A stretch of 64,000 bases of DNA, taken from NCBI RefSeq assembly GCF_001507665.1, contig NZ_CP013910.1, positions 1,983,501 to 2,047,500 of the forward strand. Direction: 5' to 3'. Below, one piece after another: positions 11,428 through 20,353 of this stretch. A program made the position numbers and the translations under genes. The notes beneath the pieces are model-generated. The model ran no database searches and was not told the origin of the DNA. It saw only the letters and a program-made list of their open reading frames with translations. The first letter of the stretch is position 1, and every line of letters starts with the position of its first letter. This stretch comes from Deinococcus actinosclerus. Lineage in GTDB: Bacteria > Deinococcota > Deinococci > Deinococcales > Deinococcaceae.

Positions 11428-11441
11428 GTGAAGCACTTCAC
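11428..11441. promoter_or_regulatory. Candidate TetR-family operator
   Basis: GTGAAG-CA-CTTCAC is an inverted repeat with 6-bp arms, about 23 bp upstream of the -10 hexamer of the TetR gene, where a repressor would block RNA polymerase. It sits between tetR and divergent folD. Assignment rests on position and symmetry only. Confidence 0.45.
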
Positions 11442-11588
11442 GGTATCCCCCCCCAGGGGATCGGTGCCCCCCCCAGATGCCCCCGCCGCCTCAGGGCCGG
11501 GTATGCTGGGCGGGACGCCTTCCCGCACGGGAAACGGCCCGCCCGTCCCGACCTCTGCGCCCTCTGACTTCACCCTCTGGATCTCCCC

Positions 11589-12461
11589 ATGACTGACCTT
11601 GCACCCACCCCCCTGGCCCTGCCAGGTAAACCCCGCGCCGACCAGGTCACCCGGCAGGTGCGCGCCGATCTGAGCAGCTGGGACTTCCAGCCGCACCTCG
11701 TGAGTGTCCTGGCCTCCGGCGATCCGGCCAGCCGCGTGTACGTGGACAGCAAGGCCCGGCAGGCCAAGCGGCTGGGCGTGCGCTTCACGGTGCGCGACCT
11801 GGGACCGCAGGCCACCCAGGAGAAGCTGCACGCCACGCTGCACGCGCTGTCCAGCGATCCGGACGTGCACGGCATCATGCTGGAGCTGCCGCTGGCCGCG
11901 CCGCTGGACGCGGACGCCGCGCTGCTGCACCTGACGGCCCGCAAGGACATCGAGGGCCTGAGCCCCGCGAACCTCGCGCTGATCGCCGCCGGACGCGAGG
12001 GAGAGGCGCTGCTGCCCCCCACGCCCCGCTCGATCCGGTTCCTGCTGCGCGAGGCGCTGGGCGACGACCTGCGCGGCGCGCGCGTGGCCGTGATCGGGCC
12101 GGGCCGCACGGTGGGCCGCCCGCTGACGTTCATGCTGAACAACCGCGGCGCGACCGTCACGCTGTGCAACGAGCACACCCGCGACCTGAGCGGCGTGCTG
12201 GCCGCGCAGGACGCCGTGGTGATCGCGGTGGGCCGCGCGGGCCTGCTGCGCGCCGGGCACGTGCAGCCACACCACGTGGTGATCGACGCCGGGATCAACG
12301 TGCCCGCCGACGGCAGCGGCGTGGTGGGCGACGCCCAGGCGAACCTGCCGGTCCGCGCGCAGACGCCGGTCCCCGGGGGGGTGGGGCCGCTGACGAGCGC
12401 GCTGATGTACCAGAACCTCGTGCGCGCCGTGAAGTTGCAGCGCGGCGAACCGGTCGAGTAG
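11589..12461 (+). CDS. folD: Bifunctional methylenetetrahydrofolate dehydrogenase/cyclohydrolase
   Basis: The 290-residue cytosolic enzyme oxidises 5,10-methylene-THF and hydrolyses methenyl-THF, feeding formyl groups to purine and fMet synthesis. The catalytic Tyr and Lys lie in YVDSK (Y51, K55), matching E. coli Tyr52 and Lys56. The NADP-binding loop is [11 protein letters not shown] near residue 160, and the C-terminal [11 protein letters not shown] is typical. Odd point: the usual QLPLP motif reads ELPLA, so the catalytic Gln98 equivalent is Glu. ATG 11589 follows a roughly 80-nt leader from a possible TATGCT at 11498-11503; no strong Shine-Dalgarno sequence is visible. A 21-bp hairpin ends the gene. 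Confidence 0.93.
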   Translation: MTDLAPTPLALPGKPRADQVTRQVRADLSSWDFQPHLVSVLASGDPASRVYVDSKARQAKRLGVRFTVRDLGPQATQEKLHATLHALSSDPDVHGIMLELPLAAPLDADAALLHLTARKDIEGLSPANLALIAAGREGEALLPPTPRSIRFLLREALGDDLRGARVAVIGPGRTVGRPLTFMLNNRGATVTLCNEHTRDLSGVLAAQDAVVIAVGRAGLLRAGHVQPHHVVIDAGINVPADGSGVVGDAQANLPVRAQTPVPGGVGPLTSALMYQNLVRAVKLQRGEPVE

Positions 12462-12465
12462 ACGC

Positions 12466-12520
12466 TGAACGCCGGTGGGGCACCCCGTCCTCAGGCCCAG
12501 GGGTGCCCCACCGGCGTTCA
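12466..12520. terminator. Strong bidirectional terminator hairpin after folD
   Basis: A perfect 21-bp inverted repeat (12466-12486 with 12500-12520) has a 13-nt loop. Its right arm overlaps the stop codon of the convergent GNAT gene (12518-12520). Confidence 0.8.
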
Positions 12521-13330
12521 CTCCTGCGGGCGCCGTTCCAGGGCGATCTGCACCTCAGTCGGCGTGAAGCCCACGCTCTCGTACAGGCGCTGGGCGTGGT
12601 AGTCCGGGTCGGCCACGATGACCAGCGTGCGGGTGCCCAGCTGCCCGCGGGCCCACTCGCCCGCGCGGTGGACCAGGGTGCCCGCCAGGCCGCGCGAGCG
12701 GGCGTCCGGGTGCGTCTCGACGCTCTGGTAGCGGGCGACGCCCTCCCCCGCGCCGAAGATGCCCAGGCCCGAGAGCATGTCGCCCCGGTCGTCGAAGGCG
12801 CCCAGCACCGCGCCGTGCCCGGCGGCCTGCGCGGCGCGGTAGGCGGCCAGCTTGCGTTCGGCGAACACCCGGTAGCCTGCCGGCTCGTGCCCGTGCGGGT
12901 CGGCGGCGTTCACGGCCTCGCGCAGGCGCAGGGCGGCACTCCAGTCGGCGTCGCCGTCCAGCACCCGCACGGTCGCGTCGCGGTTTATGCGGCGGGGCGC
13001 GTGGGTGCGCCCGGCGGTCAGGACCGTGTCGGCACGCACGTCGTACCCGGCTGCCCTGAACTCGTCGGCGGCCGGGCCCTCCAGCGCCGGGCCGGGCACG
13101 TCCACCCCGAACACGCGGTGCGCGGCGTGCGGATACTCCTGCGTGAACGCCGCCTCCCAGCCCGGACGGTCGCCGGGAGCGGGCAGCGCGGGCATGAGCA
13201 GGAAGTTGCCCCACCAGAACGTGGGATTGGCGGGCGACCGGACGACCGCGTAGGCCGGGCCGCGCGCCACGAGGCTCCCCTCCTGGCGGCGCAGCGCGAG
13301 ATCCGTGAAGTAGGCGAGGGACCGGGTCAT
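12518..13330 (-). CDS. GNAT family N-acetyltransferase
   Basis: The 270-residue protein has a C-terminal GNAT fold. The acetyl-CoA pyrophosphate loop is in VETHPDARSRGLAGTLVHRAGEWA (about residues 202-225), and the following strand and helix VIVADPDYHAQRLYESVGF is characteristic. The N-terminal half (SPANPTFWWGNFLLMPALPAPGD) suggests a two-lobed GNAT protein. The substrate is unknown. ATG 13330 is chosen because TAGCCT (13338-13343) sits 7 nt upstream, a leaderless start; the reading frame is open for 29 more codons but those lie upstream of the promoter. Confidence 0.85.
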   Translation of the reverse strand: MTRSLAYFTDLALRRQEGSLVARGPAYAVVRSPANPTFWWGNFLLMPALPAPGDRPGWEAAFTQEYPHAAHRVFGVDVPGPALEGPAADEFRAAGYDVRADTVLTAGRTHAPRRINRDATVRVLDGDADWSAALRLREAVNAADPHGHEPAGYRVFAERKLAAYRAAQAAGHGAVLGAFDDRGDMLSGLGIFGAGEGVARYQSVETHPDARSRGLAGTLVHRAGEWARGQLGTRTLVIVADPDYHAQRLYESVGFTPTEVQIALERRPQE

Positions 13331-13386
13331 GCCGCCCAGGCTAGCGGGCCGGGTGATCCAGCAGCCTCCGCCAGATGGCGTGCTTC

Positions 13387-14727
13387 TCAGTGGCAGTCGC
13401 GGCCGGTCAGCCCGCACTCGGGACGCGGCGTGAACGGCGCGGCCAGTGCCGCCTGCCCGATCGTCCAGGCGGCGTCGGCCGCGTCCTGCACGAGGGCGGT
13501 GTTCAGCGCAGTGTCCTGGGCGGTGTGGTACTGCCGGTCCACGCCCCGGTGCAGGAACGCGGCGGGAATACGGACCGCCTTGAAGGCCGCGTGGTCGCTC
13601 AGGCCGGTCGGGCCGGCGCTGCGCCCGAAGGTCTCGCGGGTGGACTGGGGGTCGTCCTCGAACTCGCGCAGGCCGGGCCGGGCGGCGCGGATCAGCGGCA
13701 GCAGGTCCTCGGTGGCGGCCACGCCCAGCGGCTGGGCGTTCACGCCCACCATGTCGAGGTTGATCATGACGCGGGTCTGCTCCATGGGGTAGGCGTACGT
13801 CTTCACGAACTGGCGGCTGCCGGTCAGGCCGAGTTCCTCCCCGTCGAAGAGCACGAACCAGGCCCGCTCCGCGTCCGGGGTGCCCGCCGCGCGCCGGGCG
13901 AGGTCGAGCACCGCCAGGACACCGCTGGCGTTGTCGTTCGCGCCGGGCGCCCCGGGGACGCTGTCGAGGTGCGCGCCGTAGATGACCTGCGGCTGCCCCT
14001 GGACGCGCCGCGCGACGAGATTCCCCGCCTGCACCGTGTGCGTACCGGTCCGGGCGGTGAAGGTGACGGTCTGCCCCAGGTGCGCCTCCAGGGCCGTTCC
14101 AGCCGCGCGGTCCAGCACCAGCATGGGCAGCGGTGTGGCCGGCGCGCGGGACAGGGCGGGCGGACGGGCGCAGTCGTCGATGATCGCCTCGCCGAACGCC
14201 CCCTGGTCGATGAGGTCGGCGGCGAACGCCCCCCAGGGCCGCGCGGGGCAGTGCGTGAGGACCAGTTTCATCTGGAGGTCCAGGGCGTCCACCTGCGACT
14301 CGGTGGCGTCCCCGGACACCGCCACGAGTGCCCCCTGCTGGTCGGCACCCTGCGAGCCGTACAGGGCGCGGCCCGTGACGGTCAGCCCACCGGGACCGGC
14401 GACGGTCGCGCCGCCGTCCGTCCAGACCTCCAGCGGGAAGGCGTCGCGGGTCACGTGGTAGCCCAGCGCGGTCAACTGCGCCTGCGCCCAGTCGAGGGTG
14501 CGGTCGTGGCCGGGGGTGCCGGGCGCACGCGGCCCGAACGTCTTCAGGGTGGCCCAGTCGCCCGCAGCGGTGCCCTGCCGCGCGGCGGGCTGCACGGCGG
14601 GATTCACGGGGCGGGTGACCCAGCTATACGCGCCCCACCCCAGCGCCGCCGCGCCGAGCAGGGGCAGGATCACTTTCCAGGCGGGAAGGGCGGGGCGGGT
14701 GGGCAGGACGCGGGTGCGGGGGAACAT
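13387..14727 (-). CDS. M28 family zinc aminopeptidase, membrane-anchored
   Basis: The 446-residue protein has an N-terminal signal anchor ([19 protein letters not shown]) and an inserted PA-type domain. The M28 zinc core has its first ligands in [19 protein letters not shown] (His and the bridging Asp). Glutamates follow in [12 protein letters not shown] (general base and ligand), the next ligand Asp in INLDMVGVN, and the last His in [10 protein letters not shown]. All ligands appear intact, so an active extracytoplasmic dipeptidase or aminopeptidase is expected, probably for peptide scavenging. The ATG at 14727 gives the anchor at the N-terminus; TATGAA lies upstream but is a weak -10. Confidence 0.9.
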   Translation of the reverse strand: MFPRTRVLPTRPALPAWKVILPLLGAAALGWGAYSWVTRPVNPAVQPAARQGTAAGDWATLKTFGPRAPGTPGHDRTLDWAQAQLTALGYHVTRDAFPLEVWTDGGATVAGPGGLTVTGRALYGSQGADQQGALVAVSGDATESQVDALDLQMKLVLTHCPARPWGAFAADLIDQGAFGEAIIDDCARPPALSRAPATPLPMLVLDRAAGTALEAHLGQTVTFTARTGTHTVQAGNLVARRVQGQPQVIYGAHLDSVPGAPGANDNASGVLAVLDLARRAAGTPDAERAWFVLFDGEELGLTGSRQFVKTYAYPMEQTRVMINLDMVGVNAQPLGVAATEDLLPLIRAARPGLREFEDDPQSTRETFGRSAGPTGLSDHAAFKAVRIPAAFLHRGVDRQYHTAQDTALNTALVQDAADAAWTIGQAALAAPFTPRPECGLTGRDCH

Positions 14728-14831
14728 GCTGCCCTCTTCATACGCTGCCCGGGCGGGCCGGGTTGCCGCAGGTGCCGCGGCGGGGCGCGGGTCAATGCAT
14801 GCTTACCATGCGCCGCGCTAGACTGCGGGTT

Positions 14832-16619
<1,788 letters not shown>

Positions 16620-16635
16620 CCGGCCCCGACTTCAC

Positions 16636-16665
16636 TGGCCGCCCGCGAACACGCGTGGGCGGCCA
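16636..16665. terminator. Hairpin after lepA
   Basis: Perfect 9-bp arms (16636-16644 with 16657-16665) can extend inward by about 3 bp. They begin 17 nt after the lepA stop; no U-run. Confidence 0.65.
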
Positions 16666-16748
16666 TCCCATGTGGGGGCGTGCGGCGGGGGTGGGGCTTG
16701 ACAGGTGCGTGACGGTTCTGTCAGACCCTGGCCCCTATCCTGAGCTTC

Positions 16749-17834
16749 ATGAGCTCCGGATCAAGTGTGATCGTGCCAGCGCGGCCCGGCCGGAGCCGCC
16801 GCCTGCGCACGACCATGCGCGGTCAGTTCACGCTGGTCATCTTCCTGATGGCGTTCGTGCCCAACCTGGTGATGACCGTCATGGCCCGCCCGGCGCTGCC
16901 CAGCGGCGCCATCATCGCCTGGATGGTGCTGGTGGGCGCCGCGTGCGTCCTGGTGGGCTTCTTCCTGAGCGGGGCGCTGCTGACGCCGGTCAGCCGCCTG
17001 CGCCGCGAGGTCATGAGCGGCCGCTTCGGCGAGGTGCATCCGGACGATCCGAACGAGATCCTGGCGCTGCGCGCGGCGTTCTCCGCGCTGCTCGAACGGC
17101 TCCGGACCGAGCAGGCGCGGCGCAACGCCTTCATGGCGACCCTGGTGCACGACCTGAAGACGCCGCTGATCGCCACCGGGCACCTGACCAAGATCATCAC
17201 GACCCTGCCCGTCCCGGACGCCGAGCGCCGCATGATGGGCGAGCAGATCCAGGCCGAGACCACGCGCCTGCTGGCCCTGGTGCAGCAGATGGCCGACGCG
17301 CACCGCTTCGAGCAGGAGGACGTGCAGGTGCGTCTGGCCCCCACCGACCTGCGCGCCGTGCTGGACGAGGTCGCGGCGGGCATCACCACGCAGGCGCAGG
17401 AGCGGGGCGTGCGGGTGCGCGTCGCCGGACACGGGGTCGCGGCGGCTGACGCGCCCATCCTGGAACGCGCCGTCACGAACCTGGCCGTGAACGCCCTGCG
17501 CTACGCCCACACGCAGGTGACGCTGGAGGTCACGGCTTCCGGCGTCAGCGTCAGCGACGACGGTCCCGGCCTGCCGGCCCCGCTGGACGAGCTGGCGCAG
17601 CCCTTCAACGCGCAGCCCACCACCATCGCCGGTCAGCAGTACACGTCCGGCACCGCCGGGCTGGGCCTGTTCATCGTGCGCCGCATCGCGCAGGCGCACG
17701 GCGGCGACCTCCACTACGACCGCGTGCCTGCGCGTCCCCCTGACGGACCCGACCCACCGGATCCGCCCCTGACCGGCCCGGCCCTGCCCACCCTGACCCG
17801 CTTCGCTCTGTCCCTCCCGGAGGTTCAACCATGA
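16749..17834 (+). CDS. Sensor histidine kinase (HisKA type)
   Basis: The 361-residue protein has two transmembrane helices (about residues 28-46 and 55-78) with almost no periplasmic loop, a HAMP-like linker (TPVSRLRREVMSGRFGEVHPDDPNEI), and an H-box ATLVHDLKTPLIATGHL with His134 as phosphate acceptor. The HATPase domain has N-box ERAVTNLAVNALRYA, G1 VSDDGPGLP and G2 GTAGLGLFIVRRI. The C-terminal ~35 residues are Pro-rich. With so small an extracytoplasmic loop it probably senses a signal in or near the membrane. TATCCT (16736-16741) lies 7 nt before the ATG. The response regulator overlaps its stop (ATGA). Confidence 0.92.
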   Translation: MSSGSSVIVPARPGRSRRLRTTMRGQFTLVIFLMAFVPNLVMTVMARPALPSGAIIAWMVLVGAACVLVGFFLSGALLTPVSRLRREVMSGRFGEVHPDDPNEILALRAAFSALLERLRTEQARRNAFMATLVHDLKTPLIATGHLTKIITTLPVPDAERRMMGEQIQAETTRLLALVQQMADAHRFEQEDVQVRLAPTDLRAVLDEVAAGITTQAQERGVRVRVAGHGVAAADAPILERAVTNLAVNALRYAHTQVTLEVTASGVSVSDDGPGLPAPLDELAQPFNAQPTTIAGQQYTSGTAGLGLFIVRRIAQAHGGDLHYDRVPARPPDGPDPPDPPLTGPALPTLTRFALSLPEVQP

Positions 17835-18415
17835 GACTAGTCATCGCCGACGATCACCCCCTCTTCCGCATGGGCCTGAAGTACGCCCTGATTCACCAGG
17901 GGTTCGACGTGGTCGCCGAGGCCAGCGACGGCCTGGCCGCGCTGGAGGCCTGCCGGGCCCTGCAACCCGACGCGGCGCTGCTGGACGTGAAGATGCCCGG
18001 GATGACCGGCATCGAGGTGTGCGAGCGGCTGCGCCAGAGTAACCCGCGCCTGGTCAGCGTGCTGATCACGACCTTCGCGGAGCCCGCCATCGTGCAGGCC
18101 GCCCGGGCCGCCGGGGCGCGCGGTTACGTGAGCAAGGAGACGGACCCCGAGAGCCTCGCGCGTCAGCTGCGCGACATCGTGGCGAACCCCGATATCGACC
18201 GCCTGCCGCACGTGGACGTGCCCCGCCTGACCCCCCGCGAGTCCGAGGTGCTGCCCCTGCTGGCGCAGGGCTACAGCAACAAGGAGATCGCGAAGAACCT
18301 GGGCGTCAGCCCCGACACGGTCAAGGATCACCTCGCGCGCCTGTACGCGAAGCTGGACGCCGGGGACCGCACCGAGGCGGTCAGCCGCGCCCGCTCCATC
18401 GGCCTGCTGCACTGA
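17831..18415 (+). CDS. Response regulator, NarL/FixJ (LuxR HTH) type
   Basis: The 194-residue protein has a receiver domain (residues 1-120) with the acidic pair D7/D8, phospho-acceptor D52 in ALLDVKMPG, T80 and K102 in YVSKE. A LuxR-type helix-turn-helix (about 135-185: LTPRESEVLPLLAQGYSNKEIAKNLGVSPDTVKDHLARLYAKL) follows. It binds DNA after phosphorylation by the upstream kinase; the coding regions overlap by ATGA. NarL-type regulators usually pair with HisKA_3 kinases, whereas this partner is HisKA type. Targets are unknown; the outer-membrane-like protein immediately downstream has its own promoter. A long hairpin ends the operon. Confidence 0.93.
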   Translation: MRLVIADDHPLFRMGLKYALIHQGFDVVAEASDGLAALEACRALQPDAALLDVKMPGMTGIEVCERLRQSNPRLVSVLITTFAEPAIVQAARAAGARGYVSKETDPESLARQLRDIVANPDIDRLPHVDVPRLTPRESEVLPLLAQGYSNKEIAKNLGVSPDTVKDHLARLYAKLDAGDRTEAVSRARSIGLLH

Positions 18416-18443
18416 CGTCAGCCCCGAACCCCGGTCTGCACGG

Positions 18444-18488
18444 ACGCGCGCCGCCTCTCCCCCGCCGGGGGTACAGGGCGGCGCGCGT
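18444..18488. terminator. Hairpin after the two-component operon
   Basis: Perfect 12-bp outer arms (18444-18455 with 18477-18488) surround an inner short CCCC/GGGG stem. Confidence 0.7.
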
Positions 18489-18532
18489 CATGTGTGGCCG
18501 GCGGCGTGCGGCGCGGCCCGTACACTCACCGG

Positions 18533-19036
18533 ATGAACCTCCTGAAGTCCTTCGTGGTGGCGGCGTTCCTGTCGGGTGCGGCCGCCGCGCAGTCCACATC
18601 CATCCAGACGCCGTCCACCGATCTCCCGCGCGGCGCGACCGTGTGGGTGAATACCGGCACGGAGATCGTCCTGCTGCCCGCGCTGGGGCTGTCCGTGAGT
18701 GTCCCGGTCGGGAGCGTGGACGTGCGCGGCAGCGTGGGCACCATGTTCCTTCCGTTCGCCGCTGACGGTATGGGTGGGCCGGCCAGCGTGCCTGTGTTCG
18801 CCAGTGTGGACGCGCTGTTCAACTTTCCGCAGGGGCCCGTTAACCTGTACGCGGGGCCCGGGGTGGGCACGGTGAGTGGTCAGGCGCTGCTGCTGAACGC
18901 CACGGCGGGGGTGCGCGGCGAGTTCCGGGGGGGCCGGCCGGGCTGGTTCTCGGAGGCGAAACTGCGTGGGTACGTCATGGACGGCAGTTCCGTGGTCCTG
19001 CCGGGACTGCACCTGGGCGTGACGTACCGCTTCTAA
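18533..19036 (+). CDS. Small outer-membrane-like beta-barrel protein
   Basis: The 167-residue product has a signal peptide (LLKSFVVAAFLSGAAAAQ). The body consists of alternating beta-strand-like segments (VDVRGSVGTMFLPF, VNLYAGPGVGTVSGQALLL, LHLGVTYRF) and ends in Tyr-Arg-Phe, the C-terminal aromatic of outer-membrane barrels. Deinococcus has an outer-membrane-like layer, so an 8-stranded barrel there is plausible. TACACT (18521-18526) lies 6 nt before the ATG, giving a leaderless gene. Function is unknown. Confidence 0.7.
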   Translation: MNLLKSFVVAAFLSGAAAAQSTSIQTPSTDLPRGATVWVNTGTEIVLLPALGLSVSVPVGSVDVRGSVGTMFLPFAADGMGGPASVPVFASVDALFNFPQGPVNLYAGPGVGTVSGQALLLNATAGVRGEFRGGRPGWFSEAKLRGYVMDGSSVVLPGLHLGVTYRF

Positions 19037-19080
19037 ACCTCTCGCCCGTCCGGGTGTGGGCCGCCTGTACCCTGCGGGGT

Positions 19081-20247
19081 ATGAGTGGCCCTTTTCTGCT
19101 GTCCGAGCGTGCCCTGAGCCTCAAGCCTTCCGCGACGGTCGCGGTAACCAGCCGTGCGCTGGAGCTGCGGCGGCAGGGGGTGGACGTGATCAGCATGAGC
19201 GTGGGCGAGCCGGATTTCGATACGCCGGCGCACGTGAAGGCGGCGGCCACCGCGGCCATCGAGAGCGGCAAGACGAAGTACACGGCCGTGAACGGCATTC
19301 CGGAGCTGCGTGAGGCGATCAGCGCGAAGTTCGCCCGGGAGAACGGCCTGACCTACGCGCCGGACTGCGTGACGGTCACGAGCGGCGGGAAGCAGGCGCT
19401 GTTCAACGCGTTCTTCGCGCTGCTGAACCCGGGGGATGAGGTGCTGATCCCGGCGCCGTACTGGGTGAGCTACCCGGAGATGGTGGCGCTGACGGGCGCG
19501 GTGCCGGTGGCGGTGCCGACCACCCCGGAGTCGGGCTTCCTGCTCGACCCGGAGGCGCTGGAGGCGCGCGTGACGCCCCGGACGCGGATGATCGTGCTGA
19601 ACAGCCCCGGGAACCCGACGGGCGCGGTCTTCCCGCCGGAGGTGCTGCGCGCGGTGGCGGCGGTGGCGCAGCGGCACAACCTCGTGATCGTGACGGACGA
19701 GATGTACGAGCATCTGGTGTACGACGCCGAGCAGGTCAGCATCGGCACCTTCGCGCCCGAGCACACGCTGACGATCAACGGGGCCAGCAAGGCGTACGCG
19801 ATGACCGGGTGGCGCATCGGGTACGCGGGCGGCCCGAAAGGCGTGATCGCGGCGATGAACGCCCTGCAGTCGCAGAGCACGAGCAACGCGAGCAGCGTGT
19901 CGCAGTACGCGACGCTGGCGGCCCTGTCGGATCAGGCGCACACGGCGGCGTTCGTGGACATGGCCCGCGCGGCGTACCGCGAGCGGCGTGACCGGATCGT
20001 CGCGGGGCTGAACGCGCTGGGGCTGCGCACGCCCACGCCGCAGGGCGCGTTCTACGTGATGGCGGATACGACCCCCATCCACCTCGACGAGCTGGAGGCG
20101 GCGCGGCGCATCCTGGACGACGCGCGGGTGGCGGTCGTGCCGGGGACGGATTTTGCCGCGCCGGGGCAGGTCCGCCTGAGTTACGCCACGAGCATGGCGA
20201 ACATCGAGGAGGTGCTGCGCCGCATCGGCGGCCTGCTGAGCGCCTGA
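19081..20247 (+). CDS. aspC: Class I/II PLP aminotransferase, probably aspartate aminotransferase
   Basis: The 388-residue enzyme closely follows the subgroup Ib aspartate aminotransferase pattern: SMSVGEPDFDTPAHV at the N-terminus, KTKYTAVNGIPELREAI, TSGGKQALFNAFFALL, NSPGNPTGAVF, the PLP-lysine motif NGASKAYAMTGWRIGYAGG and the C-terminal Arg in VRLSYATS. It transfers amino groups between aspartate (or prephenate in some relatives) and 2-oxoglutarate. TACCCT (19068-19073) is 7 nt before ATG 19081, so it is leaderless. The gene symbol reflects family membership; substrate preference is inferred. Confidence 0.9.
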   Translation: MSGPFLLSERALSLKPSATVAVTSRALELRRQGVDVISMSVGEPDFDTPAHVKAAATAAIESGKTKYTAVNGIPELREAISAKFARENGLTYAPDCVTVTSGGKQALFNAFFALLNPGDEVLIPAPYWVSYPEMVALTGAVPVAVPTTPESGFLLDPEALEARVTPRTRMIVLNSPGNPTGAVFPPEVLRAVAAVAQRHNLVIVTDEMYEHLVYDAEQVSIGTFAPEHTLTINGASKAYAMTGWRIGYAGGPKGVIAAMNALQSQSTSNASSVSQYATLAALSDQAHTAAFVDMARAAYRERRDRIVAGLNALGLRTPTPQGAFYVMADTTPIHLDELEAARRILDDARVAVVPGTDFAAPGQVRLSYATSMANIEEVLRRIGGLLSA

Positions 20248-20311
20248 GCCCTGACGGTGCGTTTCCCCTTCGGTGAAGCTTCCATGAAGCTCTGCCGTGG
20301 GGGGTTTTCAC

Positions 20312-20353
20312 ATGTTGCTCAGAGACGCTGGATGTTCAGGAGGCACACCATGA
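20312..20353 (+). CDS. Possible 13-residue upstream peptide overlapping the UvrA-like gene
   Basis: ATG 20312 opens 13 codons (MLLRDAGCSGGTP) and stops at a TGA that overlaps the downstream ATG (ATGA at 20350). Such an overlap would couple the two genes, and the peptide's end covers the AGGAGG of the main gene. No clear TANNNT promoter sits 6-9 nt upstream and no own ribosome-binding site is evident, so it may be chance. Confidence 0.3.
   Translation: MLLRDAGCSGGTP

Noticed and set aside
20248..20349. Direct repeat TGAAGCT before the UvrA-like gene
   Set aside because: The two copies (around 20275 and 20285) are short and unsymmetric; no regulator binding pattern is evident.
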